From Sutterella sp. (GTDB lineage Bacteria > Pseudomonadota > Gammaproteobacteria > Burkholderiales > Burkholderiaceae_F), in assembly GCA_019418605.1 (NCBI GenBank), contig DYBN01000040.1:1-37729 (forward strand): a stretch of DNA of 37,729 bases, in the 5' to 3' direction. A program made the position numbers and the translations under genes. The notes beneath the pieces were generated by a model that was not told where the DNA came from, did not search any database, and worked only from the letters and a program-made list of their open reading frames with translations. Below are positions 12,622 to 20,677 of the stretch, in pieces (position 1 is the first letter of the stretch; each line of letters opens with the position of its first letter).

Positions 12622-15117
12622 CTAGCGCTTGAGCAAGTCGAGCACGCGGCGGATTTCGCTTTGCGAGTCGACCGCCTTTTCACCCGCCTTGGGCGAGAGA
12701 TGGCGGTAGCTGCCGTCGGAGGCAAGCACCCAGCAGTGCGTGTTGTCGGCAAGCTGCGGGGCCACGATCTGCTCGAGCACGTTGTTTCTGATCGACTCGT
12801 CGAGCACGGGCGTGAGCACCTCGATGCGCCCGTTGAGGTTGCGGGTCATCATGTCGGCGCTGCCCACGTACATCTGCGGCTTGCCGTTGTGGTTGAAGTA
12901 GTAGATGCGGGCGTGTTCGAGCAGCTCGCCCACGATCGAACGCACCGTGATCGTCTCCGAGACGCCCTTGATGCCCGGGCGCAGCGAGCAGATGCCGCGC
13001 ACGATGCACTCGATGCGCACGCCCGCCTGGCTTGCCTCGTAGAGCTCGCGGATGATGTCGGGATCAACGAGCTGGTTGCACTTCAAGATGATGTGCCCGT
13101 TGCCCTTTTCGCGGTGAATCTGCGCCTCCTCGCGGATTAACCGCGTGATGTTGGCCCGCAGATGGTTGGGCGAAACAAAGATGCGCCGGTAGTTGTTGAT
13201 CACGCCAAAGCCCGTCATCACGTTAAAGAGGTCCTGCACGTCGTTGCAGATTTCCTCATTGGACGTAAAGAGCCCGAGATCGGTGTAGATCTTGGCCGAA
13301 GAGGCGTTGTAGTTGCCCGTGCCAATGTGCGCGTAGCGGCGCATGCCGCTGTCTTCGCGGCGAACCACGAGGCAGAGCTTGGCGTGAATCTTGAGTCCGG
13401 CAAAGCCGTAGACGACGTTGACGCCCGCACGCTCGAGCTCCTCGGCCCAATTGATGTTTTGCTCCTCATCAAAGCGCGCCTTGAGTTCGACGACGGCCGT
13501 CACCTGCTTGCCGCGGCGGCGCGCCTCAAGCAGGCTCTGCACGACGGGCGAGTCGCTGCCGCAGCGATAAAGCGTCTGCTTGATGGCGACCACGCGCGGA
13601 TCGGTGGCCGCAAGCCGCAGAAAGCGCAGCACGCTGCCAAAGCTGTCGTAGGGATGATAGACCATCAGGTCGCGGCTTCTAAGTTCGGCATACAGATCCT
13701 CTTCGGGCTCAAAGGGCCGGGGCAGACGCGACTTGAAGGGCGGGTACTTGAGCCCCGGACGGTCGATTGCCATCAGACGGATGAATTCGCTGAAGGCAAG
13801 CGGCATGCGCGACTTGTAGATCTGCGAGGGATGCAGATCGAGGTGGCTGATGAGAAACTCCTGCAGCGCCACGGGCATGCCGCGGCCAAGCTCGAGGCGC
13901 ACGATCGAGCCGAAGCGGCGCTGCTCGACGTAGTCGCGCACGGCCGAGAGCAGATCGTCGGCCTCGTCTTCTTCAATTTCGCCGTCGGTGTTGCGCGTGA
14001 CGCGAAACATCCCGTAGTTCTTGACCTTGTAGCCAGGGAAAAGAGTCTCCATGCGGTGCGCGATCAGATCCTCCATCAGGAGAATGCGCCCTTCGCCCGA
14101 GGTGAGGTTGTCGCCCTCGCGCAGATCGTCGGGCAGGTACAGAAAGCGCGGCACGTTGTTGGGGCTCTTTAAGCGGGCAAAGTGCGCTCTCTCGTCGTCG
14201 GCGTTCTGGCTTCTCAACTCAATGACGAAGTTGATGCTGCGGCTTGAGATCATCGGGAAGGGGCGCCCGGCGTCGACGGCCTGCGGCGTGAGCACCGGGA
14301 AGATTTCGCTTTCAAAGTACTTGTCGACGATCTCGCGGTGCTTGGGCTGGAGCTCTTCGTAGGCCACAAAGCGCACGTTCTTCTTGTCCAGGGCCGGGCG
14401 CAGCTCCTTGAGCCAGAGCGTTTCGGCCTGATCGAGCATCTCGCAGACGCGCCGGCGGATTTCGGCGAGCTGCTTGGCGGGCGACATCTTGTCGGCGCCG
14501 GTGGGCGCCGCGCCGCTGCGCGCCTGCCGCTGCAGGTTCATGACGCGCACCATGTAGAACTCGTCGAGGTTGTTAAAGAAAATCGAGAGAAACTTCACGC
14601 GCTCAAGCAGCGGCACGCTCGTGTCCATGGCCGTCTCGAGCACCTTGCGGTCAAACTCAATCCAGCTGATCTCGCGGTTGGTGTAAAGAGTGGGCGAATC
14701 AAGCGCGATGGGGCTGTCGGAGGCCTCGCTGCGCGCGCGCCGCGCGGCGCCGCGCGAAGCCGTCGTGCTCTTTGCCGCCCTGGCGGTCTTTGTCGTCTTC
14801 TGAGCCCGTGTCTTCGCTGTCTTTTCCGCCTTCGCCGCCTTTGCCGCTTCAGCCGTCTTTTCAGCCTTTTCAGTCTTTTGCGCTTTTTCGGTCTTTTCAG
14901 CCTTTTCGGCCGTCTTTGCCGTCCTGGCCGCGGCCCGGGCGCTGCGCGCGGGCTTGGCCGCCTTTGCGGTCTTTGCGGGCGTTTCAGACGCTTCAACCTT
15001 TTGCTCTGTTGCTGCCGCGGGGACCGCCGGCGCATCCCCGGCAGCGGGAGCCGGCGCCGTCTCGGGCGCGGCCGTTTCAACGGGTGCCTTGGCCTCGTTG
15101 GTCAGTTTCTCTGTCAC
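12622..15117 (-). CDS. ppk1: Polyphosphate kinase 1 with Lys/Ala-rich N-terminal tail
   Basis: This 831-residue protein is PPK1, which polymerises ATP gamma-phosphate into polyphosphate. The enzyme proper begins near residue 141 (LYTNREISWIEFDRKVLE). It includes FFNNLDEFYMVRV, the phospholipase-D-like IHAKLCLVVRR, the autophosphorylated His in YAHIGTGNYN and the C-terminal YVGSADMMTRNLNGR. Residues 1-135 are unusual: after an Ala/Pro/Glu stretch comes a Lys-Thr-Ala-Glu repeat region (about 45-125, with KAEKTEKAQKTEKAEK) like bacterial histone-H1/PHA-granule proteins. I prefer the GTG start at 15115-15117, with TTTGGAGA upstream; an ATG at 15204 would add 29 residues. It is divergent from a two-component system. 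No ppx gene is adjacent. Confidence 0.95.
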   Translation of the reverse strand: MTEKLTNEAKAPVETAAPETAPAPAAGDAPAVPAAATEQKVEASETPAKTAKAAKPARSARAAARTAKTAEKAEKTEKAQKTEKAEKTAEAAKAAKAEKTAKTRAQKTTKTARAAKSTTASRGAARRARSEASDSPIALDSPTLYTNREISWIEFDRKVLETAMDTSVPLLERVKFLSIFFNNLDEFYMVRVMNLQRQARSGAAPTGADKMSPAKQLAEIRRRVCEMLDQAETLWLKELRPALDKKNVRFVAYEELQPKHREIVDKYFESEIFPVLTPQAVDAGRPFPMISSRSINFVIELRSQNADDERAHFARLKSPNNVPRFLYLPDDLREGDNLTSGEGRILLMEDLIAHRMETLFPGYKVKNYGMFRVTRNTDGEIEEDEADDLLSAVRDYVEQRRFGSIVRLELGRGMPVALQEFLISHLDLHPSQIYKSRMPLAFSEFIRLMAIDRPGLKYPPFKSRLPRPFEPEEDLYAELRSRDLMVYHPYDSFGSVLRFLRLAATDPRVVAIKQTLYRCGSDSPVVQSLLEARRRGKQVTAVVELKARFDEEQNINWAEELERAGVNVVYGFAGLKIHAKLCLVVRREDSGMRRYAHIGTGNYNASSAKIYTDLGLFTSNEEICNDVQDLFNVMTGFGVINNYRRIFVSPNHLRANITRLIREEAQIHREKGNGHIILKCNQLVDPDIIRELYEASQAGVRIECIVRGICSLRPGIKGVSETITVRSIVGELLEHARIYYFNHNGKPQMYVGSADMMTRNLNGRIEVLTPVLDESIRNNVLEQIVAPQLADNTHCWVLASDGSYRHLSPKAGEKAVDSQSEIRRVLDLLKR

Positions 15118-15508
15118 TGGTCTATCTCCAAATCTGTTTTGTTGTCTTGGGCGTTCAAACCTCGGGGCGGCAAAAAATGTGCGTCTCCGAAAGCTGAATT
15201 TCACGGGCTTATCGGATTACTCTAACACCGCAGTACTTCAAAACCATGACAAAACGCCCGAAAAGCGAAAAAGGGTGCCAAAAGCGCCGCGCCGGCCGGC
15301 ATCCGCCCTTCAAATAAGCGCGCGGTCCCGCAGGCTTTTTGCTCTTCATTTCTTAAGCTTGAAGGGGGCCCGGTGACTGTATCATTGGCTCTTGAGCAGA
15401 GGCGGTGCGGGCCGGCGGACTTTCCCTTGTCTTTACCAAGCGTGAAGAGACTTCTTCATGCGGGGCCGCCTGCGGACCGCTTCCCACATTGTGCACACGA
15501 GTAAGACC
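15118..15508. other. Divergent gap between ppk1 and the response-regulator gene
   Basis: No gene is supported. On the plus strand TTGAAG (15359-15364) and TATCAT (15380-15385), spaced 15 bases, form a weak candidate promoter about 125 bases before the response-regulator ATG. A CTTAAG next to the -35 element resembles the half-sites bound by QseB/PmrA-type regulators, but a second correctly spaced half-site is missing. I saw no convincing Pho box or ppk1 promoter. Confidence 0.35.
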
Positions 15509-16165
15509 ATGCGAATTCTCTTGGTTGAAGACGACCCGATGATCGGCGAAGGCGTCGTAGACGGCCTCAATGCCGAGGGTTATGCCGTCGACTGGGTGCA
15601 GGACGGCAATTCGGCGCTCATTGCGCTGCGCACCACTCCGTTTTCCCTGGTGATTCTGGATCTGGGACTGCCGGGCAAGGACGGCATCAGCGTGCTGCGC
15701 GAAGTGCGCTCGCAAAAAATTCACACGCCGGTGCTCGTGACGACGGCGCGCGACACGGTGGCCGACCGCGTCGCGGGCTTGGACGCCGGCGCCGACGACT
15801 ATCTCATCAAGCCCTTTGATTTGGACGAGCTCTCGGCGCGCATCCGCGCGCTGCTGCGCCGCTCGGTGGGCCGCAGCGAACCCACGATCGAGCGCGGGCG
15901 GCTTCTCATCAAGCCCGAGACGCGCGAAGTGTTCTTCAACGGACAGCCCGTGCTGCTCTCGATCAAGGAGTACGCGCTCTTGGTGGCGCTTGCCGACCGC
16001 CCCGGCATCGTGCTCTCGCGCGGGCAGCTCGAGGAAAAGCTCTACAACTGGGACACGTCGGTGGGCAGCAACGCCATCGAAGTGCACATTCACCACCTGC
16101 GCAAGAAGCTCTCGGACGACGCGATCAAAACCGTGCGCGGCGTGGGCTACCTGCTTGAGACTTAA
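15509..16165 (+). CDS. OmpR-family response regulator (QseB/BasR-like)
   Basis: This 218-residue protein has a receiver domain (1-115) with the acidic pair in VEDDP, phospho-acceptor D51 in LVILDLGLPG and the conserved Lys in YLIKPFD. A winged-helix OmpR-type DNA-binding domain follows (about 125-218), ending LRKKLSDDAIKTVRGVGYLL. The ATG at 15509 begins MRILLVEDD, the usual start. Sequence style (GLDAGADDYLIKPFD, SIKEYALL) is close to QseB/BasR/TctD. A histidine kinase gene follows after 53 bases, making a classic pair. Confidence 0.96.
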   Translation: MRILLVEDDPMIGEGVVDGLNAEGYAVDWVQDGNSALIALRTTPFSLVILDLGLPGKDGISVLREVRSQKIHTPVLVTTARDTVADRVAGLDAGADDYLIKPFDLDELSARIRALLRRSVGRSEPTIERGRLLIKPETREVFFNGQPVLLSIKEYALLVALADRPGIVLSRGQLEEKLYNWDTSVGSNAIEVHIHHLRKKLSDDAIKTVRGVGYLLET

Positions 16166-16218
16166 GTCCCGCGCCCGCCCGCAGGTCCTCATCCGCACTG
16201 CCGTAAAAGCCGCTTGAG

Positions 16219-17577
16219 ATGGCGAGCATCCGCGCAAAAATCGTCTTTACCCTTGTCTCGGCGCTCATCGTGGCCGGGCTCGTCGCCTCGTGGGCGACAT
16301 ACCACTCCACGCGCTCGGAGTTTTCGGCCATCTTCGACAGCCAGCTCAAGCACACCGCCATGGAAATTGTCGAGGCGGGCAGCATCGACATCAGCAACAT
16401 CACGCTCGTGGGCCAGTCCCCGCAGCTCAACATCTACGTACAGATCTACGACGCGCACGAAAACCGCATCTACATGTCGCACCACCAAAGGCCTCTGCCG
16501 GTGGCCGAGGCCGTGGGGTTTTCCGACGTGACGCTTGAGTCGGGCGAGCAGTGGCGTCAATTTGCAAGCACCGTCGGCACGCGCATCATTCAGGTCGCGC
16601 AGCCCATGGACGTGCGCGAGCGGCTTGCCGTCTCTTCGGCCATGCGCATCGTGCAGCCGATGCTCATCCTCATTCCCTTTCTCGCGATTGCCATCTGGTT
16701 TGTGATCGTGCAGTCGCTGCAGCCCCTAAACCGCACGGCGCGCGCCGTGGCGATGCGCTCGCCCTCTTCTCTTGAGCCCATCGAAATCGAGCATCTGCCC
16801 TTTGAACTCAAAAGCCTTGTGGGGGCCATCAACAATCTGCTGCGGCGCCTCTCGGAGAGCTTAAGCGCCCAGCAGCGCTTTGCCTCAGACGCCGCGCACG
16901 AGCTGCGAACGCCCCTTGCGGCCATCAAGCTTCAGGCGCAGCTTCTTGCCCGCTGCAAGCCCGAAGACCGCGCCAAGTACGCCGCGCGCCTGCAGCAGGG
17001 CGTGGCGCGCGCCACGCGGCTTGTCGAGCAGCTTTTGACCATCGCGCGGCTTGATCCCGAAAACGCCGACAAGCCCATGAGCGAAGTGGACCTTGCGGCC
17101 GTCGCAGCCGGCGCCGTCGAGGAGCTCTCGCAGGCCGCGCGCGACAAGGCCATCACGCTTGAGGCCCGCGCCGAGCCGCTGACGATGATGGGAATGCCGG
17201 AAGCCATTCACCTCATGGTCGTCAACCTTGCCGACAACGCCATCCGCTATACGCCGGAAAACGGCCGCATCGAAATCGGCGTTGCCCGCAACGGCGACAA
17301 CGCGGTCATCACCGTCACCGACGACGGGCCCGGGATTGCGCCCGAAGAGCGCGAGCGCGTCTTCGAGCGCTTTTACCGGGCGCTTGGCACCAAGGTCTCG
17401 GGCACCGGTCTGGGACTAGCCATCGTCAGCCGCATCGTCGCCATGCACGGCGGCACAATCCGCATCACCGACGGCTTTGCGCGCGTCGCCCGCGACGGCT
17501 CGGGCGAAGGATTCGGCGCGCAGTTTGTCGTCACCCTCCCGTTGAGCCCCAAGCGGGCCATCCCGCGCCTTGCCTGA
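16219..17577 (+). CDS. Sensor histidine kinase (QseC/BasS-like)
   Basis: This 452-residue protein has an N-terminal membrane helix (about 8-26), a periplasmic sensor of about 120 residues and a second helix (about 149-170, ILIPFLAIAIWFVIVQSLQPL). A linker follows, then the H-box FASDAAHELRTPLAAIK with the phosphorylated His. The N-box NLADNAIRYTPENG, G1 DDGPGIAPEE, F-box FERFYR and G2 GTGLGLAIVSRI are all intact. It phosphorylates the response regulator encoded just upstream. The QseC-like architecture does not by itself fix the signal. The M20 peptidase gene begins 36 bases after its stop and may be co-transcribed. Confidence 0.95.
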   Translation: MASIRAKIVFTLVSALIVAGLVASWATYHSTRSEFSAIFDSQLKHTAMEIVEAGSIDISNITLVGQSPQLNIYVQIYDAHENRIYMSHHQRPLPVAEAVGFSDVTLESGEQWRQFASTVGTRIIQVAQPMDVRERLAVSSAMRIVQPMLILIPFLAIAIWFVIVQSLQPLNRTARAVAMRSPSSLEPIEIEHLPFELKSLVGAINNLLRRLSESLSAQQRFASDAAHELRTPLAAIKLQAQLLARCKPEDRAKYAARLQQGVARATRLVEQLLTIARLDPENADKPMSEVDLAAVAAGAVEELSQAARDKAITLEARAEPLTMMGMPEAIHLMVVNLADNAIRYTPENGRIEIGVARNGDNAVITVTDDGPGIAPEERERVFERFYRALGTKVSGTGLGLAIVSRIVAMHGGTIRITDGFARVARDGSGEGFGAQFVVTLPLSPKRAIPRLA

Positions 17578-17613
17578 GGACTTTGCCATCATTTTTTGGA
17601 GACACTGCAAGAC

Positions 17614-18732
17614 ATGCTCGAGAACTATCTCAAGGACCTCGCCGAACTCGTCAACCTCGACTGCGGCACCCGCAACACGGCAGGCGTCACGAAGGCGGCC
17701 GAAATCATGAAGCGCCACTTTGAGGCGATCGGCTGGAAGGCCGAGCTCGTCGACCTCGGAAGCGAGGTCGGAAAGGGCCTTTTTGCCACCAACAAGCCGC
17801 AGGCCGAGCACTACGACCTCTTGATGAACGCGCACCTTGACACCGTCTTTGCCGACGGCACGGCGGCCGCGCGCCCCATGCGGCGCGACGGCAACCGCGT
17901 CACGGGCCCCGGCTGCTCGGACTGCAAGTCGGGGGTGCTCGCCATCGTCTACGCGCTCAAGGCGGCCGACCCGGCCGACCTTGAGCGCCTCTCGATTGCC
18001 GTGTGCCTTGATCCCGATGAAGAGACGGGCTCAAAGGCCTCGGCTGCCTGGATGCGCTCGGTTGCAAGCCGCAGCACCGAAGGGCTTGTCTTTGAAGCCG
18101 CCCGCCCGGGCGGAGAATTCGTGCGCGCGCGCAAGGGCGCCTATCAGCTTCGCATTGCGCTAAAGGGCGTGGCCGCGCACTCGGGCAACAACCCCAAGGC
18201 AGGTCGCTCGGCCATTTTGGAAGCCGCGCGCATGGTCGAAGACTTCAGCGCCCTTTCTGACTTTGACGGCACGGGCACGACGGTTAACGTCGGCCTCATC
18301 CAAGGCGGCTCTGCCATCAACGTCGTTCCCGCCGACTGCACGCTTGGCGTTGACATCCGCGGCTGGACCGACGAGGCCATGCAGCAGACGTTTGACAAAA
18401 TCAAGGCGCGCGTGGCCGCCCCCACCATCGACGGCGTCACGGGAAGCGTTGAAATTCTGGGCGAGACGCCCGCCATGCCCTATACCGAGGCAAGCGCGCG
18501 GCTCGTCGACAAGATCAACCGGGCGGCCGAGCTCACGGGCATTGAGGCGCGCTGGGTCGATGCGGGCGGAGCGTCGGATGCCAACCACATGGCGCCCACG
18601 GGCATTGCCGTGTGCGACGGCATGGGCCCGAGCGGCGGCGGCGCGCACAGCGACAAGGAGTATCTCGACGTCGACAGCATCGAGCCTCGCATCGCCATGC
18701 TCGCCAAGCTCCTCTCGCTCATCGGCCGATAG
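17614..18732 (+). CDS. M20-family metallopeptidase (carboxypeptidase G2-like)
   Basis: This 372-residue protein is a cytoplasmic-type M20 zinc peptidase with no signal peptide. Metal-site residues are recognisable: H74 and D76 in NAHLDTV, D103 in GCSDCKSG, E136/E137 in DPDEETGS, E161 in FEAARPGG, and a final His in ASDANHMAPTG. A dimerisation domain with AAHSGNNPKAG lies in the middle. Relatives remove C-terminal glutamate from folate-type substrates or hydrolyse dipeptides or N-acyl amino acids; the substrate here is unknown. The ATG at 17614 has TTGGAGAC about 10 bases upstream. It follows the sensor kinase closely and ends at a strong terminator. Confidence 0.92.
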   Translation: MLENYLKDLAELVNLDCGTRNTAGVTKAAEIMKRHFEAIGWKAELVDLGSEVGKGLFATNKPQAEHYDLLMNAHLDTVFADGTAAARPMRRDGNRVTGPGCSDCKSGVLAIVYALKAADPADLERLSIAVCLDPDEETGSKASAAWMRSVASRSTEGLVFEAARPGGEFVRARKGAYQLRIALKGVAAHSGNNPKAGRSAILEAARMVEDFSALSDFDGTGTTVNVGLIQGGSAINVVPADCTLGVDIRGWTDEAMQQTFDKIKARVAAPTIDGVTGSVEILGETPAMPYTEASARLVDKINRAAELTGIEARWVDAGGASDANHMAPTGIAVCDGMGPSGGGAHSDKEYLDVDSIEPRIAMLAKLLSLIGR

Positions 18733-19056
18733 ACCAAACATACCCTTGCGAAAGACGGGGCGCGCCCGCCCTTGCAGCGCGCCCCTTTTTTCTGCGCGGC
18801 CTTTTGTACTCTGGTATTCCGGCCTTTGTTACAAATTTAACGGCGGCGCGACACACCGACACGCCTTCCATCAGGTTTTTGGTTTATCGTCTTCGCTATC
18901 AAAAATTCGCCGGCCGCAAAAGGCGTCGGCGCAAAGCGCACAAACAACAAATGCGTGCGCCCGCGCGAGCCTTCTTTTGGGCCTGCGGCGCCAAGACCGC
19001 GGCCCTTCAACCGGCAAAACAACTTCGCATCTCTTTTTTCTTTGGGAGCCTACACC
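18733..19056. other. Gap between the peptidase gene and htrA
   Basis: After the terminator at 18757-18791 there is no supported gene. The stretch must hold the htrA promoter. A/T-rich pieces occur at 18805-18840 and 18885-18910, but I could not find a clear sigma70 pair or a sigmaE-type GGAACTT/TCTGA pair. The htrA frame is open upstream to 18955, but that part is Arg/Pro-rich and does not resemble a signal peptide. Confidence 0.4.
18757..18791 (+). terminator. Intrinsic terminator after the M20 peptidase gene
   Basis: GGGGCGCGC and GCGCGCCCC pair perfectly over 9 bp around an 11-base loop and are followed by six T residues on the plus strand, 24 bases after the stop codon. Confidence 0.9.
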
Positions 19057-20505
19057 TTGATTCTCAACAAAGCGATTAAGCCGGTTGCGGCTGCCGTGGC
19101 CGCCGCCCTTGTGATGACCACGGGCTCGATGCTCACAAGCGGCGTGGTCTGCGCGCAGGAGCTCGCGCCGATCGAGGCGCACGAGACGCAGCGGCTGCCC
19201 GATTTTGTGCAGCTTGTCGAAAAGTTCGGCAAGGGCGTCGTCAACATCTCCACCGTGCGCGAGGCGCGCATCATCGAGGGCGCAAGCCCCTTTGACGGGC
19301 TCGACGAGCGGCACGCCGAAATCTTCCGCCGCTTCGGCTTCCCGATGCTGCCCTTCATGGGCCCGCGCGAGGAGCCTGAGCGCCGCGGCACGGGTTCGGG
19401 CTTCATCATCAGCGCCGACGGGCTCATTCTCACCAACCATCACGTGGTCGACGGCGCCGACGAGATCACCGTGCGGCTCACCGACAACCGCGAGTTCAAG
19501 GGCAAGGTGCTCGGCAGCGACGCCAAGACCGACATCGCCGTCGTCAAAATCGAGGCCTCGAACCTCCCCGTTTTGAAGATGGGCGACAGCGACGAATTGA
19601 AGGTCGGCGAATGGGTGGCCGCCATCGGCAGCCCCTTTGGCCTGGACAACACCGTCACCGCGGGCATCGTCTCGGCCAAAAGCCGCAAGCTGCCAAGCGA
19701 TCAGTACGTGCCCTTCATTCAGACCGACGTTGCCGTCAACCCGGGCAACTCGGGCGGCCCCCTCTTTAACATGAAGGGCGAGGTGGTCGGCATCAACTCG
19801 CAGATCTTCTCAACCTCGGGCGGCTTCATGGGACTGTCCTTTGCCATTCCGAGCAACCTTGCCATGCAGATCAAGGATCAGCTCGTGAAAAACGGCAAGG
19901 TCACGCGCGGGCGCATCGGCGTCGTGATCCAAAGCGTCACGCAGGATTTGGCCGAGAGCTTCGGCATGAAGACCCCCAAGGGCGCCATCGTGAGCCAGAT
20001 CGACAAGGACGGGCCTGCCGCCAAGAGCGATCTGCGCGTGGGCGACGTGATCGTTGCCGTCAACGGCAAGTCGATCGACGACAGCGTCGACATGCCCGTC
20101 ATGATCGGCAGCATGGCGCCGGGCTCGACCGCCAAGCTTGAAGTGATCCGCGACGGCAAGACCAAGACGATCGAGGTCAAGGTTGAGGAAGCCGACAACG
20201 CGCCTGCCAGCACGGGCAAGGCAAGCGCCTCGAACGCCTCCAAGCTCGGCGTGACGGTGCGCACGCTCAACTCCGACGAGCAGGAAAAGGCGGGCACCGA
20301 AGGGCTTCTCGTCGTCAAGAGCCAGGGCGCGGCCCGCAAGGCCGGCATCGCCGAGGGCGACATCATCGTCAACGTCAACGGCACGGCCATCAAGACCGTC
20401 AACGACCTTGGGAGCGTGATCGAGAAAAATGCCGGCAAGACCCTGCGCGTTCTCGTGCAGCGCCGCGACGCCCGCATCTTCATCCCGGTGAAAATCAGCA
20501 AGTAG
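19057..20505 (+). CDS. htrA: Do-type periplasmic serine protease (HtrA/DegP family)
   Basis: This 482-residue protein degrades and chaperones misfolded envelope proteins. From the TTG at 19057, with GGGAG 8 bases upstream, it opens with a signal peptide of about 33 residues (hydrophobic core AAAVAAALVM, cleaved near VCA/QE). The trypsin-like domain has H129 (LTNHHVV), D159 (AKTDIAVV) and S232 (NPGNSGGPL). Two PDZ domains follow, about 262-350 (RGRIGVVIQ...) and 385-475 (KLGVTVRTL...), joined by a Ser/Ala linker. Length matches DegP/DegQ/MucD. It has its own upstream region and a bidirectional terminator downstream, facing dctA. Confidence 0.96.
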   Translation: MILNKAIKPVAAAVAAALVMTTGSMLTSGVVCAQELAPIEAHETQRLPDFVQLVEKFGKGVVNISTVREARIIEGASPFDGLDERHAEIFRRFGFPMLPFMGPREEPERRGTGSGFIISADGLILTNHHVVDGADEITVRLTDNREFKGKVLGSDAKTDIAVVKIEASNLPVLKMGDSDELKVGEWVAAIGSPFGLDNTVTAGIVSAKSRKLPSDQYVPFIQTDVAVNPGNSGGPLFNMKGEVVGINSQIFSTSGGFMGLSFAIPSNLAMQIKDQLVKNGKVTRGRIGVVIQSVTQDLAESFGMKTPKGAIVSQIDKDGPAAKSDLRVGDVIVAVNGKSIDDSVDMPVMIGSMAPGSTAKLEVIRDGKTKTIEVKVEEADNAPASTGKASASNASKLGVTVRTLNSDEQEKAGTEGLLVVKSQGAARKAGIAEGDIIVNVNGTAIKTVNDLGSVIEKNAGKTLRVLVQRRDARIFIPVKISK

Positions 20506-20529
20506 TCCCGCGCGGCGCTCTTTCTCTCC

Positions 20530-20552
20530 CTTCGGGGCCCCGGGCCCCGAAG
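20530..20552 (+). other. GC-rich hairpin after htrA
   Basis: CTTCGGGGCCC and GGGCCCCGAAG pair perfectly around a single C, so some pairs must open to form a loop. The outer CTCCCT/AGGGAG extends the stem with one bulge. No T tract follows. It precedes the stronger terminator at 20563-20624. Confidence 0.5.
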
Positions 20553-20562
20553 AGGGAGCGCC

Positions 20563-20624
20563 AAGCAAAAACAAGGCCGGCCGAGCTAGCAAGAAAAGCT
20601 GCTCGGCCGGCCTTGTTTTTGCTT
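20563..20624. terminator. Bidirectional terminator between htrA and dctA
   Basis: Two perfect 24-bp arms begin AAGCAAAAACAAGG on the left and end CCTTGTTTTTGCTT on the right, flanking a 14-base loop. T-rich tails arise on both strands (TTGTTTTTGCTT), so it can end both the plus-strand htrA and the minus-strand dctA transcripts. Confidence 0.9.
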
Positions 20625-20677
20625 TGTCCCCGAAGCGGGCGCCTTGCGCCGGCGCCCGTCAAGGGATTGGGTGTTTG

